Below, one piece after another: positions 8,633-16,540 of a stretch of DNA of 58,117 nt. The notes below the pieces were generated by a model. The model ran no database searches. It saw only the letters and a program-made list of their open reading frames with translations, and was not told where the DNA came from. This DNA comes from an uncultured Ruminococcus sp. (GTDB lineage: Bacteria; Bacillota; Clostridia; Lachnospirales; Lachnospiraceae), in the NCBI GenBank assembly GCA_904377845.1, contig CAJFGR010000008.1, positions 1 through 58,117 on the forward strand, given 5' to 3'. How positions within the stretch are numbered: position 1 is the first letter of the stretch; the number at the start of each line of letters is the position of its first letter. A program made the translations under genes and the position numbers.

Positions 8633-8672
8633 ACTGCATTACATCTTTTGTCAGGCACACCGCAACACACCT

Positions 8673-9569
8673 TTACAGATACATCTTCCTGACTGTTTTT
8701 ATGAATTTATCCGCCGCAGGCAGGCTCGGATATGCTGCATCATAGACTACATTAATATTCCGTTTTCCACCTGTCTCGCCAAGAGGAAACGCAAGCAGTT
8801 TTCCGCTCTCGATCTCTTCTCTGGCGGCCAGTCTCGAAAGGATGGATACTCCCATCCCGCTGCCCACCGAGCGCTTGATCGTCTCCTGATTTTCCATCAT
8901 TGCCGCTACATTAAGCTCTGTAATATCAATTCCCGACTGTGCAAGAAGCCTCAGCGCTTCTTTACGCGTACCTGATCCTTCTTCCCGTAAAATAACAGGT
9001 TCATTCAGTATCCATGATGCAATACTTCTGCCTTCTCTCTCTCTGAATCTGTCGTCAGCCGGAGTAAGTACAACCAGCTCATCCTGATAAAAAGGGATAT
9101 AAGTACAGTTTCCTCTTTCAAGCACCGTACCTGTAAATCCCACATCCGCCCTGTGGGAAAGTATCATCTCCACAACGCCGCCGCTGTCAGTCTCGAACAG
9201 CTTCAGCTGCTCCCCCGGATATTCTCTGCAGAACTGTGCCATAATGTCCGGCAGAAGATACTGGGAGGGAATTGTAGATGCCGCTATTCTCAGCACACTT
9301 CCGGACTGTTTTCCCGTAAGGCCGAACCGTACACGTATCTTCTGCTCCAGCTCCAGCATCTGCTCTGCATAGGCATACAGTTCTTTTCCTGATTCTGACA
9401 GCGCTACACCCTTCGTATTTCTAACCAGCAGGCAGGTATTAAGCTCCTTTTCCAGAGAGGCAATATGTGCGCTGACGGTGGGCTGGGTAAGATAAAGCTG
9501 CTTTGCTGCCGCCGAGAAGCTTTTCGTCTCCGCCACCCGCACAAATGCCTCCAGCTGTTTTAAGTTCAT
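8673..9569 (-). CDS. LysR-family regulator of selenium metabolism
   Basis: This 298-residue regulator has a winged helix-turn-helix at the N-terminus (residues 1-60, 'MNLKQLEAFVRVAETKSFSA' start and SAAAKQLYLTQPTVS helix) and a LysR substrate-binding domain (about 90-295). It overlaps the selD stop by four bases (ATGA), so it is cotranscribed with selD. A LysR protein adjacent to selD/yedE/yedF is a recurrent feature of Clostridia selenium clusters. The effector may be a selenium species, but no residue here proves it. It could act at the dyad in front of the downstream csd gene. Confidence 0.88.
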   Translation of the reverse strand: MNLKQLEAFVRVAETKSFSAAAKQLYLTQPTVSAHIASLEKELNTCLLVRNTKGVALSESGKELYAYAEQMLELEQKIRVRFGLTGKQSGSVLRIAASTIPSQYLLPDIMAQFCREYPGEQLKLFETDSGGVVEMILSHRADVGFTGTVLERGNCTYIPFYQDELVVLTPADDRFREREGRSIASWILNEPVILREEGSGTRKEALRLLAQSGIDITELNVAAMMENQETIKRSVGSGMGVSILSRLAAREEIESGKLLAFPLGETGGKRNINVVYDAAYPSLPAADKFIKTVRKMYL

Positions 9570-10630
9570 TGCATTTCCACCTTATCGCACAGACGGATGC
9601 CTGGCTTATCCGTTCCGCTCTCAAGCACCCTGCCGACAACAGAAACTGTCGTTCCCAGATCCGCGCGCTCAAATGCCCCGAGCAGATTCTCCGCCTCATT
9701 CTCCGGCACGGCAAACAGCAGCCCGCCCGAGGTCTGGGGATCACTGAGAAGATCCACATACACTTCTTCGACACAGCCCGTATCCAGAAGGTGTCTGACG
9801 TGCTCCTGATTTCTGTATGCTCCTCCCGGAATCAGTCCCATCTCTGCGTATTCTTTTGCCCCATGCATAAAGGCAATCCCTTCCACACCGAGTTCAATCA
9901 CTGCGCCGCTCGCATCCGCCATCTCGGAACAGTGCCCCAGAAGTCCGAAACCGGTCACGTCCGTACAGGCGTGTACGGTAAATGCTGCTGCTGTTTCTTT
10001 CGCTTTCTTGTTCAGCGTAGTCATGACACGGATTACTTCCCGCTCTGACTCCTCCGATGCCATCTGTGCTTTTACCGCCGTGTTGATAATCCCGCTTCCC
10101 AGCTGTTTTGTAAGAATCAGCACATCGCCTTTTTTACAACCGAAATTCTTATACACCCGGTCCGGATGCACAAGTCCGGCTACAGACAGACCGTATTTAG
10201 GCACGTCATCCTGAATCGAATGTCCGCCCACAAGGACGGCTCCCGCTTCTCTTACTTTATCTGCACCTCCTCTTAATATCTCACCCAGGATATCCGGGTC
10301 AAGATCTCCCGGAAAACATACGATATTCAATGCGATCTTCGGCTCTCCGCCCATCGCATATACATCACTTAAAGCATTGGCGGCTGCCACCTGTCCGAAC
10401 GTATACGGGTCATCTACCACCGGTGTGAAAAAATCCAGCGTCTGGATCACTGCCACATCATTCGTAATCTTATATACCGCCGCATCATCCGATGTTTCAA
10501 ATCCGACAATCAGATCCGGATCGCTGAACTTCGGGAGACGTCCGAGCACCCTGGAAAGAGTGTCCGGTCCGATCTTTGCCGCACAGCCGCCGTGTTTTGC
10601 AAATTGTGTCAGACGGATTTCTTCTTTCAT
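9566..10630 (-). CDS. selD: Selenide, water dikinase (selenophosphate synthetase), Cys form
   Basis: SelD makes selenophosphate from selenide and ATP, the donor for selenocysteine, selenouridine and labile selenium cofactors. The protein is 354 residues with the AIRS/PurM fold. The catalytic element HGGCAAK shows Cys16 and Lys19, so this is the cysteine form, not the selenocysteine form found in many relatives. The Asp-rich ATP-metal motif FETSDDAAVY and the glycine-rich DPQTSGGLL are present. No selA, selB or Sec-containing gene occurs in the window, so the use of selenophosphate (Sec, tRNA or molybdenum hydroxylase cofactor) is open. It lies 63 bases downstream of yedF. Confidence 0.95.
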   Translation of the reverse strand: MKEEIRLTQFAKHGGCAAKIGPDTLSRVLGRLPKFSDPDLIVGFETSDDAAVYKITNDVAVIQTLDFFTPVVDDPYTFGQVAAANALSDVYAMGGEPKIALNIVCFPGDLDPDILGEILRGGADKVREAGAVLVGGHSIQDDVPKYGLSVAGLVHPDRVYKNFGCKKGDVLILTKQLGSGIINTAVKAQMASEESEREVIRVMTTLNKKAKETAAAFTVHACTDVTGFGLLGHCSEMADASGAVIELGVEGIAFMHGAKEYAEMGLIPGGAYRNQEHVRHLLDTGCVEEVYVDLLSDPQTSGGLLFAVPENEAENLLGAFERADLGTTVSVVGRVLESGTDKPGIRLCDKVEMQ

Positions 10631-10693
10631 AATTTCCTGCCTCCATAGTCAGATTGTAAAGCATTGACTGTTCTCAAACGCACATACTGTTAT

Positions 10694-11338
10694 CTACGGG
10701 CGGATCACGCTCATAGCGCCCTGAAGTGTCTCCACGATACTGTACATATTTGTTACACTGCCGATAGCCAGTTTATCTTTAATTCCGTAGTAGTCCAGAC
10801 AGGTTCCGCACGTCATTATCTCAACGCCCTGTTCCTCAAGTGTCTTAAGATCCTCCAGGCTCTCTGATCCCTCTGTGGTAAGTTTTGCCCCGCCATTATA
10901 GAAAAGGATCTTATCCGGCAGGTCATCAAGCTGTGTCAGGGCAAAGATAAAGCTCTTCATGAGAATATGTCCCAGTTCTTCACTGCCTTCCCCCATCCGG
11001 TCGGAACCGACTGCCACTACCGTTCCGATGCACGTCCTGCACCCCGGAACCGGTTCAGCCTGACTCTGCATCTGTTGTGCTTTGCCGCTGCCGGAGCTCT
11101 TAATCTGTGCCGCCGCAACCTCCCCTACCGTGATCAGCACGCGGTACTGTTTTTCCCCCAGCTGCTCAGATTCGGCGGAAGCCCCCGAACTCTTCGCCAT
11201 CTTTGTCACATTCTTTACCGCTGTTTCATTATCCACCAGGACTTCGATCTGCCCGGGGCCTTCCATTTCCCCAAGTGCCTTTTTCGTCTTAACTACCGGT
11301 ATCGGACAGATATCGCCCATTGCATTTACTGTAATCAT
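10694..11338 (-). CDS. yedF: YedF: sulfurtransferase-like selenium metabolism protein
   Basis: This 214-residue two-domain protein has a TusA-like N-terminal domain (residues 1-75) with the carrier Cys11 in DICPIP. A DsrE-like C-terminal domain (about 100-214) carries CRTCIG and MTCGTCLDYYG. This architecture is the selenium-associated YedF type, almost always beside selD. It probably carries selenium (or sulfur) as a Cys-bound adduct to or from SelD. It is the first gene of its unit, with AAAGGAG upstream of the ATG and a strong promoter further up. Confidence 0.92.
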   Translation of the reverse strand: MITVNAMGDICPIPVVKTKKALGEMEGPGQIEVLVDNETAVKNVTKMAKSSGASAESEQLGEKQYRVLITVGEVAAAQIKSSGSGKAQQMQSQAEPVPGCRTCIGTVVAVGSDRMGEGSEELGHILMKSFIFALTQLDDLPDKILFYNGGAKLTTEGSESLEDLKTLEEQGVEIMTCGTCLDYYGIKDKLAIGSVTNMYSIVETLQGAMSVIRP

Positions 11339-11381
11339 AATTCAGACTCCTTTCAGTTTTCCGGATCTTATAACTGCTTTA

Positions 11382-11410
11382 ATAATATCAATCTATAATC
11401 GGGAAGTCAA
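11382..11410 (-). promoter_or_regulatory. Sigma-70 type promoter of yedF-selD-lysR
   Basis: Minus-strand TTGACT (11405-11410) and TATTAT (11382-11387) are separated by exactly 17 bases, with the yedF start 44 bases further on. This is a near-consensus promoter, so expression of the selD unit may be constitutive. Confidence 0.7.
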
Positions 11411-11506
11411 CGTGAATCAACATATAGTACAGCGGCTTTTCCTGCACTTTCCACACAAATCAACACACTTTTCATCGGTTTATGTTTGTTTTTTGTGTTT
11501 TTCAGA

Positions 11507-11535
11507 TTGACATTGTAATAAAAATGTTCCATACT
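11507..11535 (+). promoter_or_regulatory. Promoter of PHP-domain gene
   Basis: A perfect TTGACA (11507-11512) and CATACT (11530-11535) are spaced by 17 bases, 42 bases before the ATG at 11577. It is divergent from the yedF promoter, about 100 bases away. Confidence 0.6.
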
Positions 11536-11576
11536 TAAAATAGTGATTTTATTTGAGGAAAGTGAGGCATCGTTCT

Positions 11577-12416
11577 ATGGCATATCAGCATCGCGTATAC
11601 GGAACAGATGGCATGAACCATGCCCGCGCAAACAACATGGTATGGGACGACACACACGGGAAATTCGTCCCGGCCGCAGGACTGTCTGCGTTTCCTGCCG
11701 AGCGCTATGAACTGGACATCCACACGCATACAATCGCCAGCGGCCACGGCTCCAGCGCCACGATTACCGATATGGTAAAAGCAGCAAAAGCCTGCAATCT
11801 GAAAATGCTCGGCATATCAGATCACGGTCCTGCCACATTAGGCGGCGGACGGGTATCCTATTTCCGCAATCTGAAATATGCCCAGAGGGAACGGCTCGGC
11901 GTTAAAATGCTGTACGGCGCAGAGGCGAACATAATAAACAGCAAAGGAAATCTGGATCTGTCCGATGACATTCTGAAAAGTCTGGACTATGTAATCGCCA
12001 GTATGCACCAGCCTGTTATGAAACCGGGATCGGCCGAGGAAAACACACAGACATATATCAATGCCATGAAGAACCCGTATGTAACCATAATCGGCCACTG
12101 CGATGATACAAAATTCCCGATTGATCCTTTTAAACTTTTTGCTGCCGCAATGAAACATCGCGTGCTGCTGGAAATCAACAACAGTTCTTTAAGTCCGGAG
12201 GGGTACCGGGGAGACACAAGATTTACAGATCTTGTTATCCTGAATCTGTCCGTACACTTTAACTATCCTGTACTGTTTTCCAGTGACAGCCACGGGAAAT
12301 CACACGTAGGAGATTTTACATATGCTGCGGATGCGGCGCGGTTAGCCAAAGTACCGCGTAATCTGATCCTTAATTATTCGTCAAAAGCACTGCTGGCTTT
12401 TCTGGCAGAAAAATAA
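11577..12416 (+). CDS. PHP-domain metal-dependent phosphoesterase (YcdX-like)
   Basis: The protein (279 residues) belongs to the PHP phosphoesterase family. It has the HxH motif in DIHTHT (about residue 46), ISDHG, the GAEAN glutamate motif, the ASMHQP and IGHCDD elements and SSDSHGKSH, all of which bind the trinuclear metal site of YcdX-like enzymes. The substrate is probably a small phosphate ester, but it is unknown. The start at 11577 follows GTGAGG with nine-base spacing; an in-frame TTG at 11553 has no site upstream. It is monocistronic, with a strong promoter and a structured region downstream. Confidence 0.85.
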   Translation: MAYQHRVYGTDGMNHARANNMVWDDTHGKFVPAAGLSAFPAERYELDIHTHTIASGHGSSATITDMVKAAKACNLKMLGISDHGPATLGGGRVSYFRNLKYAQRERLGVKMLYGAEANIINSKGNLDLSDDILKSLDYVIASMHQPVMKPGSAEENTQTYINAMKNPYVTIIGHCDDTKFPIDPFKLFAAAMKHRVLLEINNSSLSPEGYRGDTRFTDLVILNLSVHFNYPVLFSSDSHGKSHVGDFTYAADAARLAKVPRNLILNYSSKALLAFLAEK

Positions 12417-12492
12417 CAGGCAGCCGTTCGTCTGAATCAGCATGAAATTGTTCCATGCACGGATGATAAACATACACTGATAATAAATAAGA

Positions 12493-12567
12493 CACCTGCA
12501 TATACTGAAGGAAACAGGCAGATAAACTGAACTGTTTCGATCATAATGTATATGCAGGTGATTTTTT
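12493..12567 (+). promoter_or_regulatory. Long hairpin enclosing the ribosome binding site of the DUF6512 gene
   Basis: A perfect 13-bp outer stem, CACCTGCATATAC (12493-12505) with GTATATGCAGGTG (12548-12560), encloses a second 7-bp stem, GAAACAG/CTGTTTC (12511-12517 with 12532-12538). Six T's follow and then the ATG at 12568. The only ribosome binding site (AGGTG) is inside the 3' arm. The element therefore looks like the terminator of the upstream PHP gene, and as an RNA could also hide the start of the next gene. Confidence 0.7.
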
Positions 12568-13068
12568 ATGAAAACATCCAGACAATATCTCATAAGCGGT
12601 TTTATTTTTTCTGCGGTTCTCGGGACTGCCGCTCATTTCTTCTACGGCTGGTCAGGAGACAATCCGCTGATCGCCCTTATAAGTCCTGTCAACGAATCTA
12701 CATGGGAACATATGAAACTTGTATTTTTCCCTGTTCTCCTCTGGTCGTTCTTTCTTCCGACACGCCTTTCCGTCGAAGTGCCGTCTCTGCGCCCCGCACT
12801 CTTATTCAGCAGTCTTCTCGGCACACTTGCGGTTCCGGTTCTTTTCTATACTTACTCAGGTATCCTGGGAAACAATATTGCATGGGCAGATATCCTGATA
12901 TTTTTTATCAGCGTGTTTATCACTTTTTTCTGTACATGGAAGTTGCAGGGCTCTGCAAAAATAGATCAAAAAAGAACAGCCATATATTTTCTGACTGTTC
13001 TCTTCATCATACTTTTCTTTCTGTTTACTTTTCTGCCACCTGATATCGGTCTGTTCGCCGAACCCTAG
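12568..13068 (+). CDS. DUF6512 family membrane protein
   Basis: This 166-residue protein has four to five hydrophobic helices. The signature 'SPVNESTWEHMKL' near residue 40 lies in the first loop and is characteristic of the DUF6512 family, common in Clostridia. No catalytic function is known. The start codon comes right after a 13-bp hairpin and T-tract, with AGGTG as its only ribosome binding site. It is convergent with the flavodoxin gene. Confidence 0.8.
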   Translation: MKTSRQYLISGFIFSAVLGTAAHFFYGWSGDNPLIALISPVNESTWEHMKLVFFPVLLWSFFLPTRLSVEVPSLRPALLFSSLLGTLAVPVLFYTYSGILGNNIAWADILIFFISVFITFFCTWKLQGSAKIDQKRTAIYFLTVLFIILFFLFTFLPPDIGLFAEP

Positions 13069-13151
13069 CCCGGACCGCCCGAGCAGGCGGAAGGAAACCA
13101 TATCTGATCTGTTGGTACCCTGCCTGCCCCTTTTGCCAGCCATCTCTCCGC

Positions 13152-13670
13152 TTATTCGGATATCAAGTCTGCAACTGCTTTTTCCAAACGGGCAAGATCT
13201 GTTTTATCCGGATGGGATGCTGCCTTGTCAAAATTTTCTATCATCATCTTGATCTTCTCGTCCTGAGGAGCTTTCTCCTGCATCGCCTCATAGCGTTTCC
13301 GCACACTCTGAGGCATCTTTCCCTGACACATATACGTCCCTGACACCTTATTTCCTTCCGGCAGATGGGCTGATACGCGGTTCAGGATCTGTGTAAAATA
13401 CTGTTCTGATCCGCCAAAGCCTGCCGTACCAAAGAGAAATACATTCCGGTTATGCAGTGTCTCCATATACTTTCCAATCTTTTCACTGCATTCCCCTTTA
13501 TCAGTCCAGAAACCGAGAAAAATCAGATCCGCGTCTTCTGCCTTACTCTGCAGTTCTTCTTCCGGTGTACCGAAGCAGACGCATTTTTCTTCTCCCAGGG
13601 TACTTTTTATTTCCTTTGCCAGCATCTCTGTATTCCCTGTTGCGCTTTCATATATAACTGCATACTTCAT
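13152..13670 (-). CDS. Flavodoxin family protein
   Basis: This 172-residue protein has the FMN phosphate loop 'YESATGNTEMLA' (residues 7-18) and the flavodoxin-like core strands 'ADLIFLGFWTDKG' and 'VFLFGTAGFGGSE'. These place it among short-chain flavodoxins of anaerobes, with an extra C-terminal helical tail (about 130-172). It would serve as a low-potential electron carrier, but its partner is not in the neighbourhood. The ATG at 13670 is preferred, with AAGGAAG nine bases upstream; an in-frame start 30 bases earlier lacks a site. It lies just downstream of a Nudix gene on the same strand. Confidence 0.85.
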   Translation of the reverse strand: MKYAVIYESATGNTEMLAKEIKSTLGEEKCVCFGTPEEELQSKAEDADLIFLGFWTDKGECSEKIGKYMETLHNRNVFLFGTAGFGGSEQYFTQILNRVSAHLPEGNKVSGTYMCQGKMPQSVRKRYEAMQEKAPQDEKIKMMIENFDKAASHPDKTDLARLEKAVADLISE

Positions 13671-13715
13671 GTCTTTTTGCTTCCTTTCTCTTATCCGCAC
13701 TTTTATCTCCGCTTT

Positions 13716-14738
13716 TTATATAGAGATTTTCAGTGCTCTCCCTACCATATCCAGCTCGTCCTCGTATATACAATTCTGAAACAAATGTCCGGCAACTTTT
13801 CGTCTGCACTCTTTGTAGTCCATCCACGCCGTCTCTGATACCTCAGACTCCTGCAGTGTAAGTTCAGCCGTATTCACCGGTTCCTCATATATATAAATCA
13901 TACTCAGCTCATTATCCCGGAAAGGCCGTCCGTAAAACTCACTTTCAAATCCGCACCGCCTTGTTCCAACCTCTCTGAGCTGCTCCGGGAGCGCATCGAT
14001 GCCAAGCTCTTCTTTCAGCTCTCTTATAGCGCTCTCAAGATATCCGTGACCGGCTTCCACATGTCCCGCCGAGGAGATATCCCAGCATCCGGGATTGGAA
14101 TCTTTGCACTCGCTGCGTTTCTGGAGGAGCAGATCATATCCGCTTTTGTCATTAGACCGGACGATCCATGTGTGTACAGTCGGATGAAGCGAACCGTCTT
14201 CATGCACCACGCCCCGCTCCTTGACCACGCCTGTCCTGCTGCCGTCCTCCCTGATCTCATCAAACAGTTCCAGCGGCTCTCCGTCAAGAGCAGCGTACTG
14301 CAGCACATCACTCCTGTTGTAGACAAGCTTCAGGGAAAAGAACTCTCTTTCCATATCCAGCAGGCGGAAAAATATCTTATCGCCCTCCCAAAGTTCCAGC
14401 GCAGGGATATCTTTCTTGTCCACCCATTCCAGCTCCCCTTCGTCGCATTCGATCGGTTCTCCCGTGAACCCATCTGCCGTATAGAGCGACATATATTCTA
14501 CTGTATCTTCCCCGTATACAAAGGTCACTATTCCTCTGTATTTCCACGAAGTGAGTGTATATCCGGTCTCCTCCTTCACTTCGCGCAGAAGACATTCCTC
14601 GGGGCTTTCTCCATGTTCGAAATGTCCGCCTACGCCGATCCACTTATCCTTATTCACATCATTTTTCTTCACTGTGCGGTGGAGCATCAGGTATTTCCCA
14701 TCCTGCTCGATATAGCACAGCGTACTCAGTCGTTCCAT
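13716..14738 (-). CDS. Double Nudix hydrolase
   Basis: The protein (340 residues) carries two complete Nudix boxes (GX5EX7REUXEEXGU). One is at residues 38-60 (GGHFEHGESPEECLLREVKEE) in an 8-oxo-dGTP diphosphatase (MutT-like) domain. The other is at 225-247 (GHVEAGHGYLESAIRELKEE) in a domain like YfcD/isopentenyl-diphosphate isomerase-type Nudix proteins. The halves are joined by a linker around 150-180. The boxes look intact in both halves, so both may be active. It is followed by a flavodoxin gene 45 bases away. The substrates are not predictable; housecleaning of nucleotides is the usual role of the first half. Confidence 0.88.
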   Translation of the reverse strand: MERLSTLCYIEQDGKYLMLHRTVKKNDVNKDKWIGVGGHFEHGESPEECLLREVKEETGYTLTSWKYRGIVTFVYGEDTVEYMSLYTADGFTGEPIECDEGELEWVDKKDIPALELWEGDKIFFRLLDMEREFFSLKLVYNRSDVLQYAALDGEPLELFDEIREDGSRTGVVKERGVVHEDGSLHPTVHTWIVRSNDKSGYDLLLQKRSECKDSNPGCWDISSAGHVEAGHGYLESAIRELKEELGIDALPEQLREVGTRRCGFESEFYGRPFRDNELSMIYIYEEPVNTAELTLQESEVSETAWMDYKECRRKVAGHLFQNCIYEDELDMVGRALKISI

Positions 14739-14740
14739 AC

Positions 14741-16540
14741 TTATGCACTCTCCTGACTTTTCATGAACTGACTCTCATACAGGTGTTTATAGAAGCCGCC
14801 TTGTGCGAGCAGGCTTTCATGATTCCCCTGTTCGATAATCTGTCCTTCTTTCATTACAAGGATCACATCCGCCTCCCGGATCGTGGACAGTCTGTGCGCC
14901 ACGATAAACGTCGTTCTGCCCTTCATCAGTGCGGCGAATGCATCCTGTATCTTCATCTCGGTTCTTGTATCAATAGATGAGGTCGCCTCATCAAGGATCA
15001 GCATAGGAGGCCTGCACAGCATGACTCTTGCAATACAGAGGAGCTGCTTCTGGCCCTGGGAAAGGCCGCCCCCGTCTTCTGTAATCCATGTATCGTACCC
15101 CTGTGGCAGACGTCTGATATAACTGTGGATGTGGGAAGCTTTCGCCGCCGCGATGACTTCCTCATCTGTGGCGTCAGGACGTCCCATAGTGATATTATCC
15201 CGGATTGTTCCCGTCTTAAGCCATGTATCCTGAAGCACCATACCATATCCGGCCCTCAGGCTCTTCCGCGTCATCTCGCGGATATCGGTGCCTTCTACAC
15301 TGATCGAACCATTCTTCACATCGTAGAACCGCATAAGCAGATTGATGATCGTCGTCTTGCCGCATCCTGTGGGGCCTACGATGGCAATCCGCTGTCCGGG
15401 TTTCACATCAAGATTAAAATCACGGATCAGCTTCTGTCCTTCCTCATACGAGAAATCAACAGATTCCGCTCTGACATTTCCCTGTATATCTTTCAGCTCC
15501 ACCGCGTTCTCCGGTTCCGGCGTCTGCGGTTCTTCCTCGATCAGATCAAAAATTCTCTGCGCGCACGCCACTGCATTCTGGAACTCGGTAACTACGCCGG
15601 ATATCTCATTAAACGGCTTCGTGTACTGGTTTGCATAGCTCAAAAAACTGGAGAGCTGCCCAACGGAAAGAGAACCGTTTACTACAGCAAATGCACCTGT
15701 GATCCCCACTCCGGTATACACGAGACTGTTTACAAATCTTGTGGACGGATTTGTAATAGACGAGAAGAATGTAGCTTTCAGATAGGCTTTCCCGAGCCGC
15801 TCATTGATCTCATCAAACTGCTCCGTCACATCTTTTCCACGACCGAATGCCTGCACGACTTTCTGGTTCCCGACCATCTCATCGATCAGTCCGGTCTGCT
15901 CCCCGCGGATCTCGGACTGAAGACGAAACATGGAAAACGTTCTCTTTGCGATAAAGTTTGCCACAATAAATGAAACCGGCGTGATCAGCACGACTACAAA
16001 CGTGATCGTCACATTGACCGACAGCATGAAACAGAATGTTCCGACGATCGTGGCAATTCCGGTGAAAAGCTGGGTAAATCCCATCAGAAGTCCGTCCGCA
16101 AACTGATCCACATCCGCGATCACACGGCTGACAACTTCGCCATATGGGTGCCCGTCAATATACTTCAACGGGAGAATCTCGATTTTGCGGAAGGCCTCAT
16201 TCCGGATATCCTGCACGACCTGATATGTCATCTTATTATTGCATATATTCATCAGCCACTGGGCCAGCGCTGTAATCAGCGTACATACTCCGATCCGTAT
16301 CATAATCCGGATCACTCCCGGGAAATCTACATTGCCGGCACCGATAATATAATCAACCGCATTTCCCGTCAGTTTCGGGACATACAGTGTAAGAGCCACC
16401 GAGACTGTTGCCAGGAGAATGGAAAATACGACAAAAATCCTGTATTTTCCAAGATGACGGAATACTTTTTTCAGCGTAGCCGCCTGTCCCTGTTTCTTCT
16501 TATTATCATTCATCTGAGTTTCTGTCTTTCTATCAGCCAT
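14741..16540 (-). CDS. Heterodimeric ABC exporter subunit B
   Basis: This 599-residue half-transporter has an N-terminal six-helix exporter domain (about 25-330) and a C-terminal ATPase domain (about 355-599). The motifs are GPTGCGKTT (Walker A), LSQGQKQLLCIARVM (signature, with Q in place of G) and PMLILDEATSSID (Walker B with catalytic Glu), then a His switch (AHRLST). It belongs to the TM287/288, LmrCD type with its partner upstream. The ATG at 16540 is chosen, with GGAGGAGG upstream, and overlaps the partner's stop by eight bases. Substrate: probably lipids or drugs, unknown. Confidence 0.9.
   Translation of the reverse strand: MADRKTETQMNDNKKKQGQAATLKKVFRHLGKYRIFVVFSILLATVSVALTLYVPKLTGNAVDYIIGAGNVDFPGVIRIMIRIGVCTLITALAQWLMNICNNKMTYQVVQDIRNEAFRKIEILPLKYIDGHPYGEVVSRVIADVDQFADGLLMGFTQLFTGIATIVGTFCFMLSVNVTITFVVVLITPVSFIVANFIAKRTFSMFRLQSEIRGEQTGLIDEMVGNQKVVQAFGRGKDVTEQFDEINERLGKAYLKATFFSSITNPSTRFVNSLVYTGVGITGAFAVVNGSLSVGQLSSFLSYANQYTKPFNEISGVVTEFQNAVACAQRIFDLIEEEPQTPEPENAVELKDIQGNVRAESVDFSYEEGQKLIRDFNLDVKPGQRIAIVGPTGCGKTTIINLLMRFYDVKNGSISVEGTDIREMTRKSLRAGYGMVLQDTWLKTGTIRDNITMGRPDATDEEVIAAAKASHIHSYIRRLPQGYDTWITEDGGGLSQGQKQLLCIARVMLCRPPMLILDEATSSIDTRTEMKIQDAFAALMKGRTTFIVAHRLSTIREADVILVMKEGQIIEQGNHESLLAQGGFYKHLYESQFMKSQESA

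Noticed and set aside
9566-10630. SelD as a selenoprotein
   Set aside because: The active-site codon is a Cys codon (HGGCAAK), without an in-frame TGA.
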